This document shows positions 9,501 to 15,011 of a stretch of DNA of 15,011 bases, in pieces. The notes beneath the pieces were generated by a model. The model was given only the letters and a program-made list of their open reading frames with translations. It searched no databases and was not told where the DNA came from. Origin of the DNA: an uncultured Balneolaceae bacterium (lineage in GTDB: Bacteria; Bacteroidota; Rhodothermia; Balneolales; Balneolaceae); contig CALKWT010000149.1 in the NCBI GenBank assembly GCA_938003885.1, positions 1 through 15,011 on the forward strand. The letters are read 5' to 3'. Every line of letters starts with the position of its first letter. Position 1 is the stretch's first letter. The position numbers and the translations under genes were made by a program.

Positions 9501-12316
9501 GTGTCGGAACCGGGTAATAACAAGGTATGCCGGCCATCTACAAAGAAACCATTTTCGCTGATCTCTGCATACTCCAGGCGAAAGGTCAGTATCGGTTCTT
9601 CCGCAGAGGGTATGTGCCAGTCGAAGGGCTGATCCATGATAAAAGCGGCAGAAATAAACTCACCTGTTACAAGGTCCACCTCCACATATCCATTCACATC
9701 CACGCCATTGTCCAGTGTGATGACGGCTTCCCCATCCATAACGGCCTGCTGTTCGCCAGTTTCGTTAACCGCAAAGTGGATCGCAGAAGAGGTCATCTGT
9801 GCTTCGAAAGGCCCCACCTGCAGCGGACAAGGCGGAATCACATCATGAAGCGTACCAACAATCCCATCAGAATAGACCAGCTCCTCTCCGGTAAAAGAGA
9901 TGGCATACTCCTCACCACAACTGAACGGTGTGCCCGGCACGAAACTTCCCCCCATAAAAAGTTCACCAAATGGACGAACCGGCTCAAACGGAGGATACTC
10001 TGCTCCTACTCTGCCTGCGATACTGTCCAGACGGATCGTGGTTCCAGGCGCGAGTTCCCACTCACATCCCTCAAAGTTGTCCAGCATAAGGTCACTCACC
10101 AACTGCCCCTGATCCACCCGGCCATTGTAGAGACGTAAAGAAGTCCCCAGCAGACATATGGGAGTACCCGGAACAGGACGCACCGACACCTCTCCTCCAA
10201 ACGTAAGCTCCCACGGCCCCGCTCCTGTTTCATCCCAATCGAAAATGGGGAAGGTGAAGCCCCCAATACCAAATTCTTCGAGGATCACACGAAACAGGCC
10301 CGCGTCAAACTCCGGAAGGGGATGAAGGTAGGAGTCCTCATGGAATTGAATCTCGTTAAATGTTATTCCTTCCCGGCTGACCTCAATGTCATTGATCATC
10401 AGAGAGCTCCACGATCCAAAAGCTTCCACTTCCAGAGTGGCATCCATCATCCACTGAAAGTCCCACTCCCCGGCGGCCGGGTCGTAGCTCACCTCTTGCA
10501 ATTGCACCTCCTCAAGTTGAATGGATGCAAAACCAAGATCCATCCTCGGATTGTATACCGGGCAATCCTGCTGGGATCCAGACAGGACCAGGCCTTCTTC
10601 CGAATCTGCTGTAAGCCGGGCGCGATTGCCACAATAACTGCCTTCCGTAGTCTTCAGCCCCATAAAGCTACGTATCTCCAGATCGTATCCGGTGAGTCCT
10701 CCTGCTGTATCTATGGTAATGGAGCCTCTCACCCGTTCCAGATCCATCATCACAAAATCGCTTGTTTCAACCAGGGGAAGTCTGGTGGGATCGTTGCAGA
10801 GAAGCTGAATTTGAACCTGCGAATCGAACATCGTAAAATCGTGAAATGCACAGGGGGAATCTATACCAGCCAGTTCTACTGATCCGGTGGCATTTGTTTG
10901 GTTGCCGGGAAAAGCTACGCTCAGAGAGGTAAGAGTCACATCCAGCATCGCATCGTTGTAGACAGCCAGGGGATTCCCAGACAACTCCAGGATTCCCTCG
11001 GGGCCGTTACGTGTTAATATAAGCTCACCAGAAGCCTCAACCGCCGAGTCCCCCGGTACAATTACAGAAGCTGAGATCCCCACATTTTTTCCGAATTCCC
11101 AGAATAACTCATCAAATTCAATCCAGGGATTTTCACTGACAAAAAGATCTGAAAGCTGGCCGGCATTCCCTGTTACGGCCCCGCCTGTAATGACAGGGTT
11201 ATCCAACGACGCCTTTTGCAGATCGAGCCCTGTAACAGTCACGGGCAGGTGAACAACTCCATACACATCTGTCTGCAGTTCAAGTGTAGCCGAACCACTT
11301 AACTGATAGAAAGATGGTGTTTCAGATACCGACAGCCCTTCCAGGTTTTTTAGAATGGCAAACTGCGGAATTAACGGAATCTCTTCCAGATCCGACACCC
11401 CGGTAAGAAGAGCCCCGGTTCCGAGATCCTCAGGTTTAAAGTGGAAAGTATATATTTCAGTTTTACCATCATTTTGTAGCGGCACATCGCCTGCTGCATC
11501 TTTGGCAGTGATTTGCCATGCGTATTCAGCATTCTCCATTAGCGGAAGGAACTCAAAGGTATAAGGAAGGGTGGTAGTGCCTATAACTATTTCCCTGGCA
11601 AGGGAGCGATTGCTGCTGATCGCCTGAAAAGGCGTCTGACCCGGCAAAATTTCTACCAGAAGGAATTCATACTCCATCTGAAGGCCCATGGTATTTACAA
11701 CCGGAGTCCATGCAAAAATGGGAATATCCATCGTAATTTCCGAACCGTTCGAAGGAGAGACCAGTATGGGTGGGGATGGATAACGTACGGCGAAATGTGC
11801 ATTCCCTGTAATTTGCACGATATCGGTGCGGCTGACAGGGCGGGCGGTGACACGTATCGTATAATTGGCTTCCGGCAAGGTTCCGGTTTGGACAATCTGA
11901 TTTTGAAGATCTCCTTCTAACTGCTGAAAAAGATCGTTTGCCCCCTGTGGAAAGAACAGATCTTCAAAAAATGAGGTGAATACATAGGTGCCGGGTGTAA
12001 AGGGTTCCGGCATTGACTCAATTTCAACAATGGGCCGGTTGTCTTTCAAAACCTCAAAACGGAATGCAAATTCAGCTGGTGTGTTGCTAAAACTTGTGTA
12101 GTTGAAAATGATCTGATACTGTCCGGTTACGAAGCTGGTTTCGATATCATCTGCATAGGGACTTGGCAGAACAGGTGGTATCCCGACAATGGTAACCTGG
12201 GAGGTGCTCTGTGCTGCCGCTATGTTTAAAACTGAACATAGGCAAAGCAACAGTCCTGTTGAGAGAAGGACCCTTCTGAAAGCTGATTTCTCTATTAAAT
12301 GAGATAATGTGACCAT
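545..12316 (-). CDS. Giant secreted multidomain surface protein (3923 aa) with tandem ~740-aa modules
   Basis: An intact 11.8-kb frame, far longer than most bacterial proteins. Residues 1-35 are a signal peptide (Arg14/Arg15, hydrophobic 16-32, cleavage after Ala33-Ala34-Ala35). Residues 38-178 resemble the TANFOR-type N-terminus of Bacteroidota surface proteins: an early Pro-Pro...PSPYADDI motif, then a G(T)LPEANYTI-type strand. Residues 179-296 are fibronectin-III-like (PPILVSPSNG start, YAWQITAKDAAGD core). Residues 300-2450 are beta-rich, built from tandem modules listed separately. Residues 2500-2890 are Gly/Ala-rich beta sequence, loosely like DUF6603 proteins. Residues 2895-3350 are mainly helical with a coiled-coil-like stretch near 3063-3105. 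Residues 3356-3378 are a Gly/Pro/Ser linker, and 3406-3923 are about four fibronectin/Ig-like domains (DPAVGIGQWEYSVG, DEHSGFSHIEYVVS). No enzyme motif and no type IX secretion C-terminal domain were seen. It starts 20 bases after the barrel gene, so the two are probably co-transcribed. The role (adhesin, fibre or matrix protein) is inferred. Confidence 0.93.
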   Translation of the reverse strand: MVTLSHLIEKSAFRRVLLSTGLLLCLCSVLNIAAAQSTSQVTIVGIPPVLPSPYADDIETSFVTGQYQIIFNYTSFSNTPAEFAFRFEVLKDNRPIVEIESMPEPFTPGTYVFTSFFEDLFFPQGANDLFQQLEGDLQNQIVQTGTLPEANYTIRVTARPVSRTDIVQITGNAHFAVRYPSPPILVSPSNGSEITMDIPIFAWTPVVNTMGLQMEYEFLLVEILPGQTPFQAISSNRSLAREIVIGTTTLPYTFEFLPLMENAEYAWQITAKDAAGDVPLQNDGKTEIYTFHFKPEDLGTGALLTGVSDLEEIPLIPQFAILKNLEGLSVSETPSFYQLSGSATLELQTDVYGVVHLPVTVTGLDLQKASLDNPVITGGAVTGNAGQLSDLFVSENPWIEFDELFWEFGKNVGISASVIVPGDSAVEASGELILTRNGPEGILELSGNPLAVYNDAMLDVTLTSLSVAFPGNQTNATGSVELAGIDSPCAFHDFTMFDSQVQIQLLCNDPTRLPLVETSDFVMMDLERVRGSITIDTAGGLTGYDLEIRSFMGLKTTEGSYCGNRARLTADSEEGLVLSGSQQDCPVYNPRMDLGFASIQLEEVQLQEVSYDPAAGEWDFQWMMDATLEVEAFGSWSSLMINDIEVSREGITFNEIQFHEDSYLHPLPEFDAGLFRVILEEFGIGGFTFPIFDWDETGAGPWELTFGGEVSVRPVPGTPICLLGTSLRLYNGRVDQGQLVSDLMLDNFEGCEWELAPGTTIRLDSIAGRVGAEYPPFEPVRPFGELFMGGSFVPGTPFSCGEEYAISFTGEELVYSDGIVGTLHDVIPPCPLQVGPFEAQMTSSAIHFAVNETGEQQAVMDGEAVITLDNGVDVNGYVEVDLVTGEFISAAFIMDQPFDWHIPSAEEPILTFRLEYAEISENGFFVDGRHTLLLPGSDTGVTFDEMVFDLEEFRVKEGRIIFDESFALETGLEAGTEQLLFRARPSGGSLTLDPGLLMELSGTVVIDSNGLHMTGAAEVETKGSVAFSGKRYDSDVTVEFTEDFSLSLFPFGIFSGRADLFYRNERFAYADPSGFHPVPAFFADLLIPERLPLPSEEIAYLQLRDGDDLLVHIDEDEEGNYILSTLPGEPLSLVLPFLDPAAPPEITSIELNDLTITPDPFSPEVVSGSVTASAGADHPLFNLQDKNIPLTVRTIEFGTRVTDGSPLTALYFLGDLHLFDQELNSDEEVEFYISEDGYIRASLDVTGVNSELAMIPGEQVVIGVDALQGDFEMQIGSGNPLYDFSVSGSLRILTDQGYHAGAELTLRTQSGGYLSVSHFEPYLFDESAGIGFGNIYLRLEEIVSMPRFAYTALNGFDFAIDLNVSLDIELAGNQEMTITLEEIEIGNEGLYIPPQDINESSIPGLKMPEVELGGFLFRLLAFRMDEGFNWNWEEESFEPGFTMDVATELPGFEGSGLNPPDGLLFTNVGYQDGYLTGSMEPYSILGNAEVAVGPEENAPTLMIEEITGALSGELQDGERRQTADFRIKGKTERLPAFTPEDPALCEEGAAFDLAIVEGRAFEGTITNVKPCGTINLGPIEIEVTNGDLYLFLDEHEQIAELESAVEIYLPAGELQQPVRIEGELVIDMISGEIRDGQVEINQPFHLPMPSSDHPFFTLQVEQALLDRNGITVTGSGSLQTEEVHADITYDHLLIGLPSFEIVDGRATIEADFAVQFTPGPFSIELVAPDSPHPDGDVLRMDLHASAVLDSYGIGFTGTSHAHFQINNTNYSDLRVELVDDFTISITGLAITRGRAEFYWDEGGVPASEPIAIVDEYGFHLGSGLIALLPDRLPLPTEDIAWIELRDDEGNLNVEVETTDTGYTLSSNGQFVPIVLASVVTDGEPFTVGVQFTLQTDGYYNVIAGEIELETSYPLEPVLNLPVTLTKLALTASDELRLEAGLSADLPSIFSGYDADTNATMFVTLGTTGFESGIFTIGQVDNTYNPNADPLFTYQASGSFDGITDTFTASLMGMEVTVGPTNTIRFTTAFQSSLVMGEEEQPLWLTASWNSGEWNFHLDMGAYTNEFRLGQAIFQLDGQDPVTVTAGEDHFYISFSGQVSFEEILEEPVVISIRDLQVGVRDYRTSPALHFFLGEATGMLGDQELSLFDNAVVFTLTNPSIILAGRELALSSDGHLHFLGAQIDYQGLQVTTAGQIELDEIAAADVQIVDGYLVLESFALHMTDGLRVESELALTLPAPVQDYSATGSLHLYRDVDGSIVTEETGLRFDLEERYGLLNFGEFELTKVHVEVNPFEWTESEIYANGNIYIESEPDPVIEFGQAANFPGNAGIRIGYSDNEADVLYNITGNPGFDVDINFFTISVTAGLSATSGEGFEILLAGSAGINLDGVEADLDYGGIRITEEGLIEYGNITGGSIDVAGIASLTVGQFYYHRDDVGFALELADTESRNPEDLRDAGEVEMNTVQAVELLCFGPCPEAGPEGASYSGPALTLTIHADAGNDTGGISGGVDRIMLYRTASGLSSLSIENAHIQIDNIFEMYAGLNYVEENSGMLLRAAATGSFNIGGSSVAATVAGKFSAIGNDVSFGLFVAVQPGAGIPIVPGVITLTGAGGGFFYKPVQEDLDLVHHAMASIGHELVNPDGASIQGTADFAVMLYASVGIAGAAEVQIIEGTTLFQITSQSFYIDAWAFVLGMDGVNSVANTKVTGEISASIQRNPFAMLVSIDVDVEVPLVLEGGGGIQFFMNKTESNLAWGIVGHTHVDLFGGLLTGGAEFLAGNPGFMLQVDVGLHLDIAIIKVESNVSGAIWAITDPGYQFPFGAYVTFDAQATVLLVTISAKAQAAFVTRNPSGFELFASVAGCVRILGADECVAAWASIANDGVAFGFGTGAHAGLVSQASAQLDDFRAHILSLMSQIPGALAALGLPEPLNISTPEEAMEAGYHYYSLPLASRIAWDALVNDSNTLASLPQALQNLNSQVMRSPNPSVEWPNRTSFEQAAQSALDILAEMDGEITADMITAYELQASAEEELQQMLSSMSESPVKSVIKPTPTLTTSQSVDFTIDDELAAEQIQRTEQYKMEAEQMNARYRESIDQVLNSLDEMSGLLQTDVPHERAGHLINMAHWYGEIYEEMEKYFALNANKVWNEIFWSANGLQYLSQNSPAILNAIQQLSTEQEDLITAYLSNANYSINPSSVPQALRNTLNSAALRLAQRENFILRFAQGNVNHPGWGGLPSPNSNQAPAEVQRIYNVFSYPITTTGVNSVIPQMGVIQEINHNYWYNMHVGGLEAYRQSRLPLVGDVIFNRHHDYKNQVFGPMENITQILDEFYTIKANITSIAYNMIDGYLAWRQDHDFATGRGSRSPGLPVPGRGPNSGSGGDTTVVMYGNQRFSSYEDVNSYLAQQLQPPQITNITVYPNRPPTANGETYYNETEIEWTALHPDEIIESSISVLYTGEEDTDIQVGSDTYLSVGNRNHFTLYPYSYIGTVRNVNFGVRVRGSAGNTAIRRAFFTVDVHPSGSSSVPPGGSVIPQATQPPMPPVIDLASHYTPSKRRDGDVYWTNQPESIRLTFTAHDPAVGIGQWEYSVGSSPGSADVLGWTILQGQTSFHPEIPAHKVTGMTGMLTLEPGQEYYISARVRNTLGQLSEVTILEDPIMVDLVAPSGITFMHQPSVPGAPHQHVEEVYPSLPTVPPFRATPRDYIRWTQPPVAPSLLFDRIRATDEHSGFSHIEYVVSDLQEPPVGQFAAGNYLVEQSRTLHYTDDNLEYNKEYYWHVRTVDRAGNIGEIETYGPYLIADNTIPHAGRLQAVADMREIKLYMIEPPHDPESDLAGIQIAVGRSSDQADIRAFPQGPAIDFRWTAEETKELFESGGTSPKRYLSIPLDELGGAREPVYIFYRSVNTRGMFSNISATGPLQPADGTRKR
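6092..6346 (-). repeat. Degenerate start of a third module (about residues 1991-2075)
   Basis: After copy B the sequence begins again with the same kind of strand (PLFTYQASGSF near 1989, against NPLYDFSVSGSL near 1279). It then reaches SGEWNFHLDM (Trp2053), which resembles the AAGEWDFQWMMD stretch of copy A (Trp618). Beyond about residue 2075 I can no longer follow the alignment by eye. The stretch is either a truncated copy or one too diverged to track. Confidence 0.45.
6347..8473 (-). repeat. Protein-level tandem module B (residues 1282-1990 of the giant protein)
   Basis: Second copy of the module, directly following copy A. Matching anchors are YDFSV (1282), NGFDF (1354), the cysteine loop C1545-C1571, QPFHLPMPS (1642), RLPLPTEDIA (1831) and NLPVTLTKL (1919). 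The offset to copy A is 736-746 through most of the copy and falls to 732 and then 709 near the end, which indicates small deletions in B. Copy B lacks two cysteine pairs that copy A has. Confidence 0.8.
8474..10687 (-). repeat. Protein-level tandem module A (residues 544-1281 of the giant protein)
   Basis: First full copy of a long module, found by aligning the giant protein with itself. Anchors shared with module B at a steady offset of 732-746 residues are: YDLEI at 544 against YDFSV at 1282; GFASIQLEEV at 595 against GFGNIYLRLEEI at 1331; GEWDF at 616; the cysteine loop C800-C830; QPFDWHIPS at 896; RLPLPSEEIA at 1090; and NIPLTV at 1187. DNA identity between the copies is low apart from short stretches (for example 11 bases around 9037-9047), so the duplication is old. 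The content is short alternating beta strands with Gly turns. Confidence 0.8.
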
Positions 12317-12336
12317 ACCTGGCTTACCAACACGAT

Positions 12337-14136
12337 TTAAAATGTACGCTGATATTTAAAAGACCCTTCATTTTCTGTAAAACTGTTGCCTGACACTCCC
12401 TTTGCCCGATTATTTCTCAATCTCAATGATATGTTCAGGCTATCCCTGTTGGTCAGCTGGTACGTTCCGTTCAGGCCTCCTGATATCTGTTGCATCCGGC
12501 TCAGATCTGAACTACCGGAGGGGCTGGTCCTCTCAAACCTGGACCGGTTCAGGCCAATATTCAATGCCAGTGTGAGCTTCCGGTTAAAGAGCGCATAGCC
12601 CGTCCCCACATTCGTTCCGAAGTTCCGCATCAGCCCCATGTCTGTTTTGTTTGAGAGCAGATTTGCAGAACTGTTCAGGGTGATTCCTGTGGGTAGAGTC
12701 AGGGTATAGCTGGCCATCCCTATATATGAGTCTGAACGTATCGACTGGTAACCACCACCCGGCTCTGTCATTCCAAATTGGCTCGTCATACTCATCCAGG
12801 CACCTGAAAAGGAGACGTGATGGATCCACTCTTCTCCCATCATGGTCAGGCTGGGTTGTAGCATGAGGTGATGTGACACCTGGGAGGGCCCGGTGCCGCC
12901 CGTTGTATTCGTACTCCGGACTCCCTCTGGCTCTGCACCCTCCGGTTGGAGGTTTTCTTCCAACATATGAAACGTCACATCATTCAGAAGCAGGTTGTAA
13001 GAAGCTGTGAGCTGCAGCCGCTCACTGACGCTCATTTGAATCTGAGTGGCGATATCGGTGTTTGACTGCGTTTGAAGGCGATTTCCCATCAGGTTATCGC
13101 GGCCGAATGTAATGTCGGATCGCACCGACAGCCGGTTTTGAAGAAAACGAAATGCCGGACTCAGTGAAATAGTTTCCCGATCATTTCTCATGGTTCCCCT
13201 GCCGAGAGAAGTAAAACCCGGCTGAATGCGCTCATAGCCAATATCCAGATCAAACATACCCGATTGAAACCGCGCCAATGCCGTACCGGCGTAATTGAGA
13301 TGTGTGCTCGAACGCGGCTGGTAGATGGTAATTAAAAACTCTGGCACTCCTAAATCGGACGAGGAGAATGGAGTTCCTTCAAGATCCCGTGTTAGTACAG
13401 ACAAGGTCACCTGACTTTCGAGGCTAACCCTCTGATTAAAGAGGTTTATACGAAAATCGGGCGTTACGGTAAGGTTCTCCTGTGCCTTTAACTCAGAGGA
13501 TTCGCCTTTTAGAGAAGCCGCATAATCTTGTGCGTAGAAGGTACTCAGAAACAGGTAATCTCCTTTCCTGTTCTCTATCCCCGTTTTCGCACCAAATGCC
13601 CATTGATCATAAGAAGGCTCGCGAAAAGCCGATACCAGGCTGGGACGTACCGCCCTCCTGGATTTTCCTCCAATCAACTCAATTTGCCAATTCCCCGGTT
13701 TTGCTCTTAGATACCCACCGCGGATAGTTGTACCGTTCAGACCGTAATTTGAAAAACGGGCCGTTACATCACCAGCCTGAACGGCAAGCCATCGCCAGCC
13801 TGCACCATAACTTAAGGCGTTCATATTTTGACGAAAACCTGAAGCATCTGTGGAGTAGTTCAGCTGCAGTCCGCTGCGGAGGCCAAATGTCGAGAAGTTG
13901 ATATTGGCATGGGTTTGAAGAACACCCGGAGGGCGCCGGTTCTCGATTCCCTTTGCCATATAGGTCGATGCAGAGAGCCCGATGCTGCCTCCTGTTGTAA
14001 ACGGACGCAAGTCACTATCCTCCCAGAAAGATCCAGTTTGTGCAGCAGCTGATACTGTTGTCAGTTTCAGCAGAAAGATCAGGACGAATAGCTTTTTAGG
14101 AAGAACCCAACACAAATGAAGGATCTCCTTCAGCAT
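12337..14136 (-). CDS. Outer-membrane beta-barrel protein, likely partner of the giant protein
   Basis: With the start used here the protein has 599 residues. The N-terminus MLKEILHLCWVLPKKLF leads into a hydrophobic core and a cleavage site at Ser-Ala-Ala-Ala-Gln, a normal signal peptide of about 32 residues. This is the reason for choosing ATG 14136-14134. The frame is open upstream to ATG at 14259 or 14196, but that extension does not look like secreted-protein sequence. The mature part is a run of alternating amphipathic strands ending in Phe (SFKYQRTF), the typical C-terminal signal of barrel proteins. Early in the mature part the order is: RRPPGVL, an aromatic WRWLAVQAGD strand, then FSNYGLNGTTIRGGYLRAKPGNW. 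This matches a pattern I know from Bacteroidota outer-membrane proteins encoded beside very large surface proteins (recalled, not searched). It ends 20 bases before the giant gene. A role as anchor or exporter for that protein is inferred. It shows no TonB plug or enzyme motif. Confidence 0.85.
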   Translation of the reverse strand: MLKEILHLCWVLPKKLFVLIFLLKLTTVSAAAQTGSFWEDSDLRPFTTGGSIGLSASTYMAKGIENRRPPGVLQTHANINFSTFGLRSGLQLNYSTDASGFRQNMNALSYGAGWRWLAVQAGDVTARFSNYGLNGTTIRGGYLRAKPGNWQIELIGGKSRRAVRPSLVSAFREPSYDQWAFGAKTGIENRKGDYLFLSTFYAQDYAASLKGESSELKAQENLTVTPDFRINLFNQRVSLESQVTLSVLTRDLEGTPFSSSDLGVPEFLITIYQPRSSTHLNYAGTALARFQSGMFDLDIGYERIQPGFTSLGRGTMRNDRETISLSPAFRFLQNRLSVRSDITFGRDNLMGNRLQTQSNTDIATQIQMSVSERLQLTASYNLLLNDVTFHMLEENLQPEGAEPEGVRSTNTTGGTGPSQVSHHLMLQPSLTMMGEEWIHHVSFSGAWMSMTSQFGMTEPGGGYQSIRSDSYIGMASYTLTLPTGITLNSSANLLSNKTDMGLMRNFGTNVGTGYALFNRKLTLALNIGLNRSRFERTSPSGSSDLSRMQQISGGLNGTYQLTNRDSLNISLRLRNNRAKGVSGNSFTENEGSFKYQRTF

Positions 14137-14430
14137 TTGCGGTGGTTTCAGCAAGCTCTGATACGACGATGCACGTCTGAATATTACAGCGACCATGTTT
14201 CTATTCTTTATTATACTTCTGCTGTAACTATTGCGAAGATTTAAAGAATAACACGACATATAGAATAGAAGTCAGTACAGAAAATCTGCACTAACCTTGT
14301 CTCAATGGGTGCTCGTCTCTCTTCAGCACTCTTTTCTGCTGTTGCCCGATCTACTTTGAAAAGACCGTTGAATGACTCGATTGGCCATCCGGTCTGTAAC
14401 GGCCCTTTCTAACGCCCTAAGCCAGATTCA
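14137..14430. other. Intergenic and leader stretch upstream of the barrel gene
   Basis: No gene is supported here. The part from 14259 down to 14137 is an in-frame extension of the barrel gene that I do not regard as coding. A TATAAT hexamer on the minus strand (14215-14210) could be a -10 element and would leave a leader of about 65 bases before ATG 14136, but only a poor -35 match lies 17 bases further upstream. The Bacteroidota-type TTTG/TAnnTTTG promoter was not found. A weak GGCC-N14-GGCC inverted repeat (14383-14404) lacks a T-run and is not a convincing terminator for the DUF1697 gene. Confidence 0.4.
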
Positions 14431-14982
14431 CTATTCTGAAACTTGATCTGTCATCTCCAAAAGCCTGTTCGTTGTTTTCCAGTTTCTTGTGGTTGCCCTT
14501 ACTTGCAGTCTTTTTTCTAAAAAATTGTTGTTCAACCTGGTTCTTCCATATCCGCCGGGACAATAAAGATAAACGGCATCCTCTGTAACTGATATCTCTT
14601 CTCCTAGTCGCGCTTTTTCAGTTATCCCTTCCAGATCAACGTCTTTGGGTTTTGAGGCGAGAAAAGTAACGTGTAAAAAAGCGTTCTCTTTTTCATTATC
14701 CTTTGCAAATGGATTGTTATCAACAATATGCTTCAACTTCTCTGAAGACATTACGATAACAGTGACATGAAAACCAAAATCCTTTTCAATCTGATCAGTG
14801 ATGGCTTCTGTAAGTGTGTCCGCCGTGGCGTTTACAGTTGAAAAGATAACATTTCCGCTCTGCACATAAGTCACCACATTCTGAAAACCCAGGGATTCAT
14901 ACGATTTTCGCAACGCCTCCATTTTAACGGATCTTTTACCGCTTACGTTAATCCCTCTTAATATTGAGATCCAGGTTGCCAT
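14431..14982 (-). CDS. DUF1697 domain-containing protein
   Basis: A complete 183-residue protein of the DUF1697 family, close to the family's usual length. The hallmark N-terminus is present: ISILRGINVSGKRSVKM (residues 5-21), then LRKSYESLGFQNV and TYVQSGNVIFS (near 38-48). The C-terminal signature is also clear: VYLYCPGGYGRTRLNNNFLEKRL followed by RATTRNWKTTNRLLEM in the last 30 residues. It has no signal peptide or membrane segment, so it is cytoplasmic. The biochemical role of the family is not established. An A/G-rich AAAAGAGAA lies about 12 bases before the ATG, a modest ribosome site. It is separated from the barrel gene by about 170-290 bases and has no evident functional link to the surface operon. 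Confidence 0.93.
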   Translation of the reverse strand: MATWISILRGINVSGKRSVKMEALRKSYESLGFQNVVTYVQSGNVIFSTVNATADTLTEAITDQIEKDFGFHVTVIVMSSEKLKHIVDNNPFAKDNEKENAFLHVTFLASKPKDVDLEGITEKARLGEEISVTEDAVYLYCPGGYGRTRLNNNFLEKRLQVRATTRNWKTTNRLLEMTDQVSE

Positions 14983-15011
14983 AATCAGTCAGGTTCTCTT
15001 TTGATTGTTCT

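Noticed and set aside
9527..10138. 203-codon open frame on the plus strand opposite the giant gene
   Set aside because: It lies fully antisense to well-supported coding sequence with matching protein repeats, and its translation is Arg/His/Cys-rich without domain features. It is a shadow frame, as are the other plus-strand frames along the giant gene.
6347..10687. Recent DNA duplication or assembly artefact as the cause of the module repeats
   Set aside because: The copies match at protein level only, with short DNA matches of about 11 bases and several indels, so they are old and genuinely encoded.
12212..12316. Lipoprotein signal in the giant protein (Cys25 and Cys27 in the hydrophobic core)
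   Set aside because: The residues before each Cys (LLL and CL) do not fit a lipobox, and a standard Ala-Ala-Ala signal peptidase I site follows.
14383..14404. GGCC-N14-GGCC inverted repeat after the DUF1697 gene as a terminator
   Set aside because: The stem is only 4 base pairs with a 14-base loop, and no T-run follows on the minus strand.
14403..14430. GGGCGTTAGAA near the end of the DUF1697 gene as an integron attC-like core
   Set aside because: No matching RYYYAAC partner at a suitable distance, no foldable attC stem and no integrase or cassette array in the window.

Overview
The window looks like a chromosomal segment from a Gram-negative member of the Bacteroidota or the related Balneolota/Rhodothermota. 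Three things point that way. The genes encode a Bacteroidota-style outer-membrane beta-barrel and a giant secreted protein with a TANFOR-like N-terminus. None of the starts has a convincing Shine-Dalgarno site. G+C is moderate, roughly half by eye. The assignment is an inference from protein style, not from a marker gene. All genes supported here lie on the minus strand, so transcription runs from high to low coordinates.

Layout in transcription order: (1) 14982-14431, a small cytoplasmic DUF1697-family protein. (2) 14430-14137, a non-coding or leader stretch without a clear terminator. (3) 14136-12337, an outer-membrane beta-barrel protein with a signal peptide and a C-terminal Phe. (4) 12316-545, one uninterrupted 11.8-kb gene for a 3923-residue secreted protein, starting 20 bases after gene 3. 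(5) 512-1, the first 170 codons of another secreted protein with a fibronectin-III-like start, beginning 32 bases after the giant gene and running off the left edge. Genes 3-5 are tightly packed and probably form one operon.

The giant protein is the main object. In order it has a signal peptide, a TANFOR-like domain, one fibronectin-III-like domain, a very long beta-rich body, a Gly/Ala-rich beta segment, an alpha-helical segment with a coiled-coil stretch, a Gly/Pro/Ser linker and about four fibronectin/Ig-like domains. Comparing the protein with itself shows that the body contains two tandem copies of a module of about 710-740 residues and the start of a third. All 14 cysteines of the mature protein fall into seven close pairs. 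Between the two module copies, pairs are kept or missing together, as expected for local disulfides outside the cytoplasm.

Working hypothesis (inference): the barrel protein, the giant fibrous protein and the fibronectin-type protein are parts of one cell-surface assembly, with the barrel as anchor or exporter and the giant protein as a long surface structure. The giant protein has no recognisable type IX secretion C-terminal domain, so its route across the outer membrane is open. I see no mobile elements, RNA genes or CRISPR arrays.
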